From: CAZXWN01 sp964644695 [NCBI: uncultured bacterium]
Lineage (GTDB): Bacteria; UBP4; UBA4092
Direction of reading: 5' to 3'
DNA: 64,000 nucleotides
NCBI GenBank assembly: GCA_964644695.1
Contig: CAZXWN010000010.1
Location: 1-64,000 of the forward strand
The notes under the pieces were generated by a model. It was given only the letters and a program-made list of their open reading frames with translations, had not been told where the DNA came from and did no database searches. Positions 52,982-62,480 of this stretch are shown one piece after another. The position numbers and the translations under genes are program-made. The stretch's first letter is position 1. Each line of letters begins with the position of its first letter.

Positions 52982-55900
52982 ATGAAAATAACCTCTAAAT
53001 TTAACTTGCTGGTAATAAGCCTGCTTTTACTGGCTCTGGTTGGGTTGGTGGGATACCAGACACACCAGCAAAAACAACAGTCTTTATGGGTGGCCCGGGA
53101 ATTGGAGGCACACCAAGATTATCTATTGAATCTGGTTAGTCATGAACAGGATACCTTATCTCGTGAGGTTTGGGAATTAACACTTATTCCTGGTATCACG
53201 AATCACTTTATATCCGAAACAGATTCGATTGATTCCCGGTTACAGGGGGGACTGGATGATGTCTGGATTACAGATCCACAGGGTAATGTTCATAGTTATT
53301 ACCACAAAAATCCCCAATCGCCTCCGATTACTTTACCTGTCTCTTCAAATGAAATCGCAAGTTTATTCAAAGAAACTTATAGCACCCCTTTGTTTATCAA
53401 AACCGCACAAGGAGTATTGTTACTAACAGGTTCACCTGTCAGACAAAGTGGAACTCAGCCCACAGGATATGTTGTTGCTGGGCAAAGATGGGATAGTAAT
53501 TTTGAAAAAAGGATTAGTCAGCAACGGGGAACACCTATTCAAGTAATTCCCTATCCGACCACTGTAAAACAAGAAAAGTCTGACCCTAAACGCGGTTTAT
53601 ATTACAGTTCAACCTTTCTCTATACTCAAAGCAAGCAGCCTATTGCCTATTTGCAGGCGAAAATTCATTCTCCATTCCTGGAGCAGAATTATCGGTTCAT
53701 GTGGCAATTAAAAGTCATTAATCTGGCGATAGGAGTAGTCTTATTATCTTTGTTAGCAATGGCTATTACCTATTGGATTAATAAACCTTTGGAAAAGCTC
53801 TCACTTTCATTACAGACCCATGACATTAATTACTTAAAATCACTACTTCCTAAACAGGACGAGTTTGGAAATCTGGCTCGGACTATCAAGGATTTCTTTC
53901 AGCAACAGGAAGCCTTGCTGCAGAGTGAGAACCGGATGCGGCTATTATTGGAAGGTGCTATTGAAGCAGTTCTTCTCGAACGGGAAGATGGAACTATCAT
54001 GGATTGCAACAACCGGGCTTTGTGGATGTATGGTTATACCCGCAGTGAAATGTTACAGCTTAATGGTATTAAAGATTTGCGGGTTGAGGATGCCATACAC
54101 CAGATAACATCTCATACGGATTCCCGGTTTCCAGATAGCCAGCTTATTGAAGGATGGAATCGGCGCAAAGATGGCTCTTTATTCCCGGTTGAAGTTAGTA
54201 TTGTTCAAATAATACTAGAAGACAGAAAAGTATTCATGGTCTATGTTCGTGATATCACCCAAAGGAAAGAAGCGGAGAAACAAAGCAAGGCATTATATGA
54301 GCTGGCACTGAAACTGACAGAGGTGACGGATATCCATCAGGCTGTTTCAAGTTCTCTTGACACTGCTTTGTCACTCACAGGTCTTTCTTTCGGTTCAATC
54401 TATCTGATGAATCCAGCGACCCATTATTTTGAGCTGCAGGACAGTCGGAACATGACTCCAGATATGCTGGAGGTGATGCAGCAGGTTACTCCAGATACTC
54501 CCTGGTGTAGGGATATTATGGGAGGGAAGGTTGTATATGGACAGGATTATCTCCCTGAAAGTTTTATCGGGGACAGTTCCGAACTTATAACTGACACGGC
54601 ATTCATTCCAATCAAATCTGCCAATCAAGTGATTGGTTCTCTGAATGTGGCCAGTCGTCCCAACGAAATACTGACGCCTGAAGAATGTCGTGTTTTGGAA
54701 AGCGTGGCAAATCAGTTTGGAAGCGCACTGGTCAGAATACAATTTGAAGCTGAACTGCGTGAGACTGTGCAGATGTTGAATGCCTTAGTGGAATCTTCGC
54801 CGGCGGCCATTATCTTATTAGACAATAATGGAAAAGTCCGATTATGGAATGCCGCTGCTGAGGAAATCTTCGGTTGGACAAGTGAAGAAGTGCTTGGTAA
54901 GGTCCTTCCAAACATTCCGGAGAGTAAGGAGCAGGAATCTTATGAGGTTCAGCAGTCCATTTCCAAGGGGGTTCGTATCCGGGATATGGAACTCAGACGG
55001 ATGTGTAAGGATGGTCGGATTATTGATGTCTCATTGAATGGGGCCCCTCTTTATGGGCCTGAGGGTCAGCTGATCGGTCTGATGGGGATTATGCTGGACA
55101 TCACAGAGAAAAAACAAGCATTAGAAAAACTAAAGACGGCAGCCTTCTTTGACCACCTTACAGGACTCCCGAACCGAAGCCGATTCATGGAGCGGTTGAA
55201 TCATCTGACGGCCAGATCCGAACGGCATCCTGATTTTAACTTTGCTGTGCTATACATGGATTTAGATCGGTTCAAGGATATCAACGACAGTATGGGACAT
55301 CCCACAGGTGATCGTGTCCTCCGAGATGTGGGACAACGAATAAACCAATCTTTACGATTGACAGATATGTTGGCTCGAATTGGTGGCGATGAGTTCACTC
55401 TTTTGATGGAAGATGCTACTACCCCGGCAGATGTGATTCCCATGGCAAATCGTATTTTAGATGTTTTGAGTGAGCCTATCCGTATCCATGGTCGCGACTT
55501 GGTGGTCAATACCAGCATCGGAATTGCTTTCTCCCGTCGAGATGATGGGAGCTGCAAGACTCCGGAGGAGATACTTCGGGATGCAGATATGGCAATGTAT
55601 AGAGCCAAAGATACCAGTAAAGGAACCTATGCCTTATTTGACCAGCGGATGTTTGAAAGTATGCGGAGCCAGTTTGAGTTGGAAGCAGACTTAAGAACAG
55701 CATTAAGGGAGAATCAACTGTATCTTCGTTTTCAACCCGTAATGGATATTGAGAGAAATAATCTTTATAGCATAGAAACCTTGGTTTATTGGGACCATCC
55801 CGAAAGAGGTCCTATTACTCCGGGAGTGTTTATTCCAGTCGCCGAATTGACGGGATTGATTGCTCCTCTGACAGAATGGGTATTACTTGAAGCCTGTCGC

Positions 55901-56461
55901 CAGATAGCTCAATGGAAAATGGAGTTCCATGAGATGGAGAATGTGGGTGTCTCTGTCAATGTATCACCCAAGTTATTTGATATAAACCGAATCACGGGTC
56001 CAGTCCGGGAGGCTTTATTGGAAACAGATCTGAATCCTGAGTCTGTTTTTCTGGAAGTGACAGAGAGTGCGGTTCTGAAAACCCCTAATCAAGCCCGTGA
56101 GATTTTCCGCGAATTAAAAGCTATGGGTTGCCGAATTCATCTGGATGATTTTGGAACAGGTTATACATCCCTTCATTACTTATTGAATTACCCAATCGAT
56201 CTTATCAAGATTGACCGATCCTATATTCTCCATATGGAAGAAGACCCTCGGCATCGCAGGATGGTTATGGCTCTGCTCTCAATGGCACGGTCTTTACGTC
56301 TGGATGTTATTGCTGAAGGTGTCGAAACTCCTTCGCAACAAGAGTTTTTACGGCAGAATCACTGTCGATATATTCAAGGGAATCTTTATTCTCCTCCGCT
56401 TCGTTCCCTCGAAATGGAAGCCTTCCTGTCACGCCTGTACCGCGATCAGGTCTATGAATAA
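52982..56461 (+). CDS. Membrane sensor with PAS, GAF, GGDEF and EAL domains
   Basis: 1,159 residues. Membrane helices at about 8-25 and 243-266 enclose a periplasmic sensor of about 215 residues. HAMP-like stretch, PAS (about 313-430), GAF (436-586), PAS (596-712), GGDEF (716-886) and EAL (900-1156) follow. GGDEF is intact, with an RLTD inhibitory site five residues before it, so cyclic-di-GMP synthesis and feedback are plausible. The EAL motif reads ETL, but the other catalytic residues (NVSP, EVTES, DDFGTG, EGVET) are kept, so phosphodiesterase activity is possible. Single gene. Confidence 0.9.
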   Translation: MKITSKFNLLVISLLLLALVGLVGYQTHQQKQQSLWVARELEAHQDYLLNLVSHEQDTLSREVWELTLIPGITNHFISETDSIDSRLQGGLDDVWITDPQGNVHSYYHKNPQSPPITLPVSSNEIASLFKETYSTPLFIKTAQGVLLLTGSPVRQSGTQPTGYVVAGQRWDSNFEKRISQQRGTPIQVIPYPTTVKQEKSDPKRGLYYSSTFLYTQSKQPIAYLQAKIHSPFLEQNYRFMWQLKVINLAIGVVLLSLLAMAITYWINKPLEKLSLSLQTHDINYLKSLLPKQDEFGNLARTIKDFFQQQEALLQSENRMRLLLEGAIEAVLLEREDGTIMDCNNRALWMYGYTRSEMLQLNGIKDLRVEDAIHQITSHTDSRFPDSQLIEGWNRRKDGSLFPVEVSIVQIILEDRKVFMVYVRDITQRKEAEKQSKALYELALKLTEVTDIHQAVSSSLDTALSLTGLSFGSIYLMNPATHYFELQDSRNMTPDMLEVMQQVTPDTPWCRDIMGGKVVYGQDYLPESFIGDSSELITDTAFIPIKSANQVIGSLNVASRPNEILTPEECRVLESVANQFGSALVRIQFEAELRETVQMLNALVESSPAAIILLDNNGKVRLWNAAAEEIFGWTSEEVLGKVLPNIPESKEQESYEVQQSISKGVRIRDMELRRMCKDGRIIDVSLNGAPLYGPEGQLIGLMGIMLDITEKKQALEKLKTAAFFDHLTGLPNRSRFMERLNHLTARSERHPDFNFAVLYMDLDRFKDINDSMGHPTGDRVLRDVGQRINQSLRLTDMLARIGGDEFTLLMEDATTPADVIPMANRILDVLSEPIRIHGRDLVVNTSIGIAFSRRDDGSCKTPEEILRDADMAMYRAKDTSKGTYALFDQRMFESMRSQFELEADLRTALRENQLYLRFQPVMDIERNNLYSIETLVYWDHPERGPITPGVFIPVAELTGLIAPLTEWVLLEACRQIAQWKMEFHEMENVGVSVNVSPKLFDINRITGPVREALLETDLNPESVFLEVTESAVLKTPNQAREIFRELKAMGCRIHLDDFGTGYTSLHYLLNYPIDLIKIDRSYILHMEEDPRHRRMVMALLSMARSLRLDVIAEGVETPSQQEFLRQNHCRYIQGNLYSPPLRSLEMEAFLSRLYRDQVYE

Positions 56462-56552
56462 TCGCGCTGCACGACGGATATCTTGCCTATTACAGGTCTA
56501 ACCGACTTATAATTAAAATAATGAAAACGCTGTCTCTGCAGAGGACCGGGAG

Positions 56553-57893
56553 ATGAAGTGGAACCGGTCTGTTATATCCCGATACCGGTCCGGATTGTGG
56601 ACGGGGTCCCTGGTGGTATTACTGGTGGTGGGAATCAATCTCAGCGGCTGGTTATTTTATCAGCAGGTGTGGGACATTCTCGATGATGGTCTGTCCCGGA
56701 GCCTTCAGTCTTTATCCACAGTAACAGCGCTTACACTTGATTACCGATTCACAGGTGATTGGGAAGCCTATTCTGAAGATACCCAACAGCAGATAGAAAT
56801 GAACCGGTATCTGGAAGAACTCCGTCAGCAGATTCGAGTTCCGGCCCTTTATCTTATCAGTCCTGCTAAAAACAAAATCCTGGCACAGGCGAAAGACAAA
56901 ACCCTTAATCTGGGAGACCCCTTATTACTGGTGGATCAGATGGAAATCGATTCCGCCTTTGCGGGTGTTCCGGCGGCCGGGTTAGTGTTCCCGGTACGGA
57001 ATCAGTATTTTAAGCGAGGGTATGCTCCCATCCATGGAACGGAAGGGAATGTCGTGGCTGTTCTGGGTGTAGAGTCTGGCGTAACCTTTATGACGATTAC
57101 CCGGCGAATCCAGGACGCTCTATATTTATTCAGTGGGATAAGTTTTATTTTGATTATTCTTGCTATTTATATGTTGCACCGAGTGTACCGAACCTCTCTG
57201 AGGCTGGAAGAACAGATGTTGGTATCAGATAAGTATCAGTCGCTGGCTCAGCTTTCTGCGGGAGTGGCCCATGAAATCAGGAATCCCCTGGGTATTATAT
57301 CCGGGAATGCAGAGCTCCTCCATGATGAGCTGGTAGGTCAACCGTCATTACGGCCGATGGCTGGCAACATTCTGGAAGAGACAGAACGGATGAATAAGAT
57401 ACTATCGAATTACATGGATTTTGCTCGTCCGTCTAAACTTCAGAACGAGCCTGTTTCTCCGAAGGATGTCATTGCAAAGAGTGTCCAGCTTTGCCGGTAT
57501 CAACTGGAAAAGGCCAACATTACTGTTGTAGAAGAATACCAGGAACCCATATCGCCTGTCAGGGGAGATGCCGGACGAATAAGACAAGTGTTCTTAAACC
57601 TAATATTAAATGCGCGGGATGCCATGTCCAAAGGCGGCACATTAACGACCCGGGTTATTGATCAGGACCGCTGGGTCCAGTTTGAGATAATTGATACTGG
57701 CAGTGGGATTCCGAGGGACCAGCTTGATAAGGTCTTTGATCCCTTTTATACAACGAAGAATACAGGCAGCGGATTAGGGTTGGCAATTGCCCGCCGTATC
57801 ATAGAAGATCATCAGGGAAATATTACGATCGAGTCCCACCCAGGAAAAGGAACCGTGGTCAGAGTCCGGCTTCCTCATTATAAGGAAAAATGA
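56553..57893 (+). CDS. Sensor histidine kinase
   Basis: 446 residues. Two membrane helices (about 15-37 and 190-209) flank a periplasmic domain. The phospho-acceptor box GVAHEIRNPLGI is at about 237. The ATPase part has NLILNARDAM, DTGSGIPRDQL and GSGLGLAIARRI. It resembles NtrB/ZraS-type kinases. No response regulator is next to it, so it is an orphan. It ends one base before the glycosidase-like gene, which is an unusual coupling. Confidence 0.9.
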   Translation: MKWNRSVISRYRSGLWTGSLVVLLVVGINLSGWLFYQQVWDILDDGLSRSLQSLSTVTALTLDYRFTGDWEAYSEDTQQQIEMNRYLEELRQQIRVPALYLISPAKNKILAQAKDKTLNLGDPLLLVDQMEIDSAFAGVPAAGLVFPVRNQYFKRGYAPIHGTEGNVVAVLGVESGVTFMTITRRIQDALYLFSGISFILIILAIYMLHRVYRTSLRLEEQMLVSDKYQSLAQLSAGVAHEIRNPLGIISGNAELLHDELVGQPSLRPMAGNILEETERMNKILSNYMDFARPSKLQNEPVSPKDVIAKSVQLCRYQLEKANITVVEEYQEPISPVRGDAGRIRQVFLNLILNARDAMSKGGTLTTRVIDQDRWVQFEIIDTGSGIPRDQLDKVFDPFYTTKNTGSGLGLAIARRIIEDHQGNITIESHPGKGTVVRVRLPHYKEK

Positions 57894-57894
57894 A

Positions 57895-58491
57895 ATGGCT
57901 GATATAAAAACTTATATCCCGACCGGGAATGAATATATTACTTTACCCACTCTCCGAGAGACCGATGGTGCTATTGAAAGTTTGAATGTTGTCTATGAAC
58001 AGTATCGGGGTTTATTGGAATTTACGGGATGTGAAAATCCAGTTTTTCCTTTTCTCCAACCTTGTTTGTATATCAATGAGAAAGAAATCCAACCCAAACC
58101 GGGTGAACTTCAGTGGCGGCGATTAGAGAACTGGATTCCTCAATTTATCTGGAAGGTGGGGGATATCCAACTGACAGGGACCTATCTTACTCCGACGGGG
58201 GAACGGGGTTTAGCCATTCGCCTGGATATTACCTGTCTGAGTGAAACGGAAGTCCCTGTTTTCTATGGATTGAAAGGGACATGGCAATGGCTGAATCATG
58301 CCATTAATATAACCAAGAAGATGCGAGTAGTGCGGCGAGTCGCTCCTGCGGCGTGGGGCAATACAATGATGCTGGAGGCAGCCCGAGAAACTTCCATTGT
58401 CTGTCTGGGATTACAATCCAGTCCGGACCTGGATACGATGTCATGGGGAACCCAGACCTATCCCGATCCGATATCCAGACAAGAGGGTTAA
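57895..58491 (+). CDS. N-terminal part of glycosidase-like protein, cut by in-frame stop
   Basis: 198 residues of beta-rich sequence. The stop TAA 58489-58491 is followed in the same frame by 144 uninterrupted bases (PTLEFDYPNTTPFFWTLG) leading directly into the next coding region, so both parts are one gene of about 640 codons with a nonsense codon. The fragment has no recognised domain; it is probably the beta-sandwich typically placed before an (alpha/alpha)6 catalytic domain. The AAGGAAAA site lies in the end of the kinase gene. A real mutation, a read error or stop readthrough are all possible. Confidence 0.65.
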   Translation: MADIKTYIPTGNEYITLPTLRETDGAIESLNVVYEQYRGLLEFTGCENPVFPFLQPCLYINEKEIQPKPGELQWRRLENWIPQFIWKVGDIQLTGTYLTPTGERGLAIRLDITCLSETEVPVFYGLKGTWQWLNHAINITKKMRVVRRVAPAAWGNTMMLEAARETSIVCLGLQSSPDLDTMSWGTQTYPDPISRQEG

Positions 58492-58635
58492 CCTACCCTT
58501 GAATTTGATTATCCTAATACCACTCCTTTTTTCTGGACCCTTGGTAAGACCTATATTCTAAAACCCGGTGAGACTCAAACACAGGATATCTTCTTTGGAG
58601 CTGCGGTAGATGAAGTAGGTGCTTTTACTTCAGCA

Positions 58636-59817
58636 TTGGAAATGAAACGAAAATCGTTTGATGTTTGTCTGGAGAATACAGTCCAGTTCTTGAAGTCCCA
58701 TCAACTTTCCCTGAATAAGACCCAGTATTCTTCAATTGAAGGGGAAGCCAGAGAATCCCTTGAATCCAGAATGAATCTCAATGCGTGGTTCTGTTATTTC
58801 TTTGCATTGGGTCGGTGTCTGGACACTGAACATCTGGCATTAGTTACATCGCGGTCTCCTCGATATTATGTGAGCGCTGGTTACTGGGACCGGGATATTT
58901 TGTATTGGGCTTTCCCGGTTATTCTGGACATGCATCCAGAGTTAGCCCGTGAGATATTACTTCGAGTGTTCACTACCCATAATCGGAATGTGGGGATTCA
59001 TTCACAGTATTTGGATGGGACAGTATTGGAACCGGGGTTTGAATTGGATGAATTATGTGCTCCGGTGATTGCCCTTGCAGATTATGTCGATGAGACCCGG
59101 GACGACTCCTTATTAGAATTACCGGAAGTTTGGAATGGATTAGAACATATTCTCAAGGTTCTTAATACCAAGAAACATCCTGAGGTGGATTTATACAGTA
59201 CCTTCCTGTTACCTTCGGATGACCCTGCGATGTATCCCTATGTAACTTATGACAATGTGCTGGTGTGGAGAACACTGACAGAGTTGTCCTGGATATGGCA
59301 TCAATACAAAGAAGGGGATAAAGGGACTTTATTAAAGAAGCAGGCGACTGCGGTCAAGTGGGCAATCAATACCCATTGTATTGTGAAACAGGGAGAGACG
59401 GACATATATGCGTGGGCGGTAGATTTGAAGGGGAACTTCCAGATTTATGATGACCCTCCGGGTTCACTCCAGCTGATGCCTTTCCATGAATTTTGTTCCA
59501 AGTCCGATGCTGTGTGGAAGGCTACTATTGATTACCTTCATTCTGCAGAGTACCGGTATTCCTTCGCAGGTAAACCCTTTGCTGCCATAGGTTGTGACCA
59601 CTTCCCACATCCGGCAGTTTTCTCCATGGTTAACATGATGTTAGGAAACAAGGCGGAAGAGGGTTTAGACTTGATTGTCCGGTCGCGGATGGATGATGGA
59701 ATAGCCTGTGAATCTGTCAATGAAGAAACGGGAGCGCTTCAAACTGGGGCAGCGTTCGCCACACTGGCGGGGCTGCTGGCCCATGTCCTGTATATTTCGT
59801 ATGACCCCAAAAAATAA
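58636..59817 (+). CDS. C-terminal six-hairpin glycosidase-like part
   Basis: 393 residues annotated from ATG 58636, but the frame is open from 58492 on, so the real product starts earlier (see previous entry). Sequence patterns such as RYYVSAGYWDRDILYWAFPVIL, the helix-rich repeats, and ESVNEETGALQTGAAFATLAG fit an (alpha/alpha)6 glycoside hydrolase of clans GH-G/GH-L type; WDRD may carry a catalytic Asp. I cannot give the family. No ribosome site is at ATG 58636. Probably cytoplasmic. Confidence 0.65.
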   Translation: MEMKRKSFDVCLENTVQFLKSHQLSLNKTQYSSIEGEARESLESRMNLNAWFCYFFALGRCLDTEHLALVTSRSPRYYVSAGYWDRDILYWAFPVILDMHPELAREILLRVFTTHNRNVGIHSQYLDGTVLEPGFELDELCAPVIALADYVDETRDDSLLELPEVWNGLEHILKVLNTKKHPEVDLYSTFLLPSDDPAMYPYVTYDNVLVWRTLTELSWIWHQYKEGDKGTLLKKQATAVKWAINTHCIVKQGETDIYAWAVDLKGNFQIYDDPPGSLQLMPFHEFCSKSDAVWKATIDYLHSAEYRYSFAGKPFAAIGCDHFPHPAVFSMVNMMLGNKAEEGLDLIVRSRMDDGIACESVNEETGALQTGAAFATLAGLLAHVLYISYDPKK

Positions 59818-59846
59818 CCCCCCAGATGAATATCTGGAGGGTTTTG
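59810..59846. terminator. Terminator between convergent genes
   Basis: CCCCCAGAT (59818-59826) pairs with ATCTGGAGGG (59832-59841), with TTTTG on one side and an A-run (59808-59815) on the other, so it can serve both strands. Confidence 0.8.
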
Positions 59847-59861
59847 TTGTCTGTTTAGGTA

Positions 59862-62009
59862 TTATTTCTCAGTGATAATGAGGATGCCGGAAGTATTCAT
59901 ATCCGGGAGTTGGAAGGTGAACCCATTTTCCATTAATTCATCCCCGTTATGAAGATACTTTGAACCGGTATCCGGATTCTTCAATTCATACATTCCGTTT
60001 TCTTTCAGGTTTTTCATGGGGACAGTGAAGTCCGCATCCGGATGGTTTCCCCGGAAGAAGAAGAGGATCCCCCGACCATCAGACCGGTGAAGGAATTGAT
60101 AAACTTCCCATGCCGCCGGTGCTGTCTGTTCGGATAATCGTAATTCCGGCTGGGGTGTGAGTCGGAAGAGGGGAAATTCCAAATACTGTTTGTATTTTTT
60201 ATAGAACTCAATCTGTTTCCGAATGAGAGATTTCATATCAGAATCCAGTTCCGGTAAACAAAGGGAGAGACCCGGAACTCCGAACATTCGGGATCGGAGG
60301 ACATTCTTTATTTCTTCATCCTGAGTAGATTTCAGTTCAGACAAATCACCTTTTTGAATAATGGCAGTATTGAGGTATCGTAAGGGGAACATCAGAGATG
60401 CGCCGGAGATGTTATGACGACACACCTGCGGGTTGTCATTGGTGTCATGCAGCCAGGCAGTATGCAGATGCCGGATGATTCCGAAGTCTAACCGATTTGC
60501 CCCAGAGGAACTATTTTCAATGACCAGTTTTGGGTACTTTGCCCGGAGGGTATCTAAGACTTCATAAAGTCCTTTGATATGGAAATAATTACCATCTCCG
60601 ACCTGATGTCCATGGTCGGTCCGGGTACATAGGGCGGCCTGATTTTGGTCCCATCTCAACCAGTCGAGATTACAGGTTTCAATCAGATGAGACAATTTTT
60701 CGAGAATCCATTTTCGGGTTTCCGGACATCCCAGACAGAGGGAATGGGACTGAGTCCCATCAGGATCGGTGTGAGTCAGGATACCCGTTTCATTTCCGGC
60801 ACACATTAATTCTGTCCAGTCCACACCGGGGAGGTCTTTTGTATTTTTATCCACCCGTTCGGGTTCCACCCATAACCCAAACTTGAGGGCTTTCCCGTGG
60901 GTATAGTCAGAGAGTTTTTTCAGGCCGGAAGGATATTTCTCCGGATTAACAGTCCAAGTCCCCAGACCTTTGGAAGGGTTGTTGGTGTTTTCAGCGGCGG
61001 ACATGGGAGACCCTGTGTACCAACCGGGACCCACAAAAATCCCATCACACCGGGTTTGACTGGCACCGTCTATTTCATCTTTTAATAATTTTTCATCAAG
61101 GTTTATTCCATATCCAAACCAGGTGTTATCCATGACCCAGGGAAGTTTGGCGGGAGTGGAGGGAATCACTCTGGACTCCAGATAGTCTTTGGTTTTGATG
61201 CTGGCAAAATCCACATCGCCATCGGTGAGTCCGATGAATACAGATGGGAAGTCGATAGACTTTCCGGGTTGAAGGGTTTGTTTGAATCCATTCAGTCCTG
61301 ACTGAAGAACCAGTTGACCATCGGGGCAGGGATATAACCCCATCCGCCATTGTCCGGACCATTCAATCCCCATAAAGAGGGACTCATTGTTCCATTGATT
61401 TTCAAGAGCCATCCATCCAAAATTGAGTTCTGAGGACCGGGTCCCGGAATGAAGGTCCAGACCTTCGTCGGGTAACTCAGAGAGGAGCTTCGAAGTGTGA
61501 GTAAAGGAGGGATAAATGCCGGACTTGTTTTGACATTCTTCAGACCGGATTCCCTTGATGGTATGGATGAAGATATCCATCTCTTTATAGAGAGAAAATG
61601 AGACGGAAGGTTGTTCCAATATTTCAACAGGTTTAGACCCTTTGAGAAGTTTCTTGGAGGGTGTGAACCGGATAAGCGCCATCCTTGGGAATACTTCATA
61701 TTGGTAAATGCGCAGGTATGGCCGGTCGGAAGCGATTGCCTGAACACGCAGGACGACTCCTCCCCCGGGGATGACTTCCGCTGCGACTTCAAATTCAAGG
61801 AGGCTGTCTGATTCTGGTATTTCAATCAGGTGAGGATTCTCACCATCAATCCAGTTGATATCCGAACCGGGTTGAGAGATGGAAACCAGTCCCATCCCCT
61901 TATCAGGGGAAATCAGGAGTTCCAGCTGGATATATTCATTGCCGATTTGATACAGGTCCACCCGGCGGTCATAACGAGCGAAACACCCATGGGTTTTAAT
62001 TTCTTTCAT
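59862..62009 (-). CDS. GH36-like alpha-galactosidase
   Basis: 715 residues: N-terminal beta-sandwich, (beta/alpha)8 catalytic part, C-terminal beta domain, the usual GH36 plan. WFGYGINLDEKLLKDEIDGA, KFGLWVEPERV and the nucleophile region DWLRWDQNQ (about 455) are GH36-like; the acid/base is probably Asp in WLHDTNDN (about 525). No signal peptide. Nucleophile motif WDQN differs from KWDMN of the best-known enzymes, so specificity may differ from simple alpha-galactosides. Last gene of a three-gene operon. Confidence 0.88.
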   Translation of the reverse strand: MKEIKTHGCFARYDRRVDLYQIGNEYIQLELLISPDKGMGLVSISQPGSDINWIDGENPHLIEIPESDSLLEFEVAAEVIPGGGVVLRVQAIASDRPYLRIYQYEVFPRMALIRFTPSKKLLKGSKPVEILEQPSVSFSLYKEMDIFIHTIKGIRSEECQNKSGIYPSFTHTSKLLSELPDEGLDLHSGTRSSELNFGWMALENQWNNESLFMGIEWSGQWRMGLYPCPDGQLVLQSGLNGFKQTLQPGKSIDFPSVFIGLTDGDVDFASIKTKDYLESRVIPSTPAKLPWVMDNTWFGYGINLDEKLLKDEIDGASQTRCDGIFVGPGWYTGSPMSAAENTNNPSKGLGTWTVNPEKYPSGLKKLSDYTHGKALKFGLWVEPERVDKNTKDLPGVDWTELMCAGNETGILTHTDPDGTQSHSLCLGCPETRKWILEKLSHLIETCNLDWLRWDQNQAALCTRTDHGHQVGDGNYFHIKGLYEVLDTLRAKYPKLVIENSSSGANRLDFGIIRHLHTAWLHDTNDNPQVCRHNISGASLMFPLRYLNTAIIQKGDLSELKSTQDEEIKNVLRSRMFGVPGLSLCLPELDSDMKSLIRKQIEFYKKYKQYLEFPLFRLTPQPELRLSEQTAPAAWEVYQFLHRSDGRGILFFFRGNHPDADFTVPMKNLKENGMYELKNPDTGSKYLHNGDELMENGFTFQLPDMNTSGILIITEK

Positions 62010-62030
62010 AAAGGATTCCTTATCCTGGTA

Positions 62031-62477
62031 TTAGTTCAGATTTTTACGACGATGCAGGGTGACAGTCCAGGAGAACAGAGGTCTTCCCGGATTCCCGAGT
62101 ATTCCAACACAGGAATAAGTGTCGGGGCCGATTTGTTCCATTTTCTCCTGGCCTTCTAATTGTCCATCGGCGGTTGCGTAAGTGGACACAATAATATTTT
62201 CTTTAATGATGAATTGGCCCTGGATTTTACCCAAGTCGGGATTAAAGGAAGTCCACAGGGTTGGTGCTTCGGGTTGGTAAGGTTGTACGGTATAGGTATT
62301 TTGAAAGGATACCGGGGGTTCAGAGAATAAACTCATTTCCCCGGAGATAGTCCAGACATGGGGTTGATGGGTCACTGTGGATTGAGCAACACATCGGAAC
62401 TCCACACCCCGGGTCAAATCGGAGTAGAGTCCTTCGGCATCCCAGACGGCTTCCTCAAGAAGAAAGGTATGATTCAT
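62031..62477 (-). CDS. Unknown beta-rich protein between PIG-L and GH36 genes
   Basis: 148 residues, no signal peptide, predicted mostly beta strands (EFRCVAQSTVTHQPHVWTISGE, FSWTVTLHRR). I do not recognise the family; a lipocalin-like or carbohydrate-binding fold is conceivable. The ribosome site AAGGAT lies inside the end of the PIG-L gene, three bases separate the genes, and the GH36 gene follows after 21 bases, so it belongs to the same operon and probably to the same sugar pathway. Confidence 0.65.
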   Translation of the reverse strand: MNHTFLLEEAVWDAEGLYSDLTRGVEFRCVAQSTVTHQPHVWTISGEMSLFSEPPVSFQNTYTVQPYQPEAPTLWTSFNPDLGKIQGQFIIKENIIVSTYATADGQLEGQEKMEQIGPDTYSCVGILGNPGRPLFSWTVTLHRRKNLN

Positions 62478-62480
62478 TCT

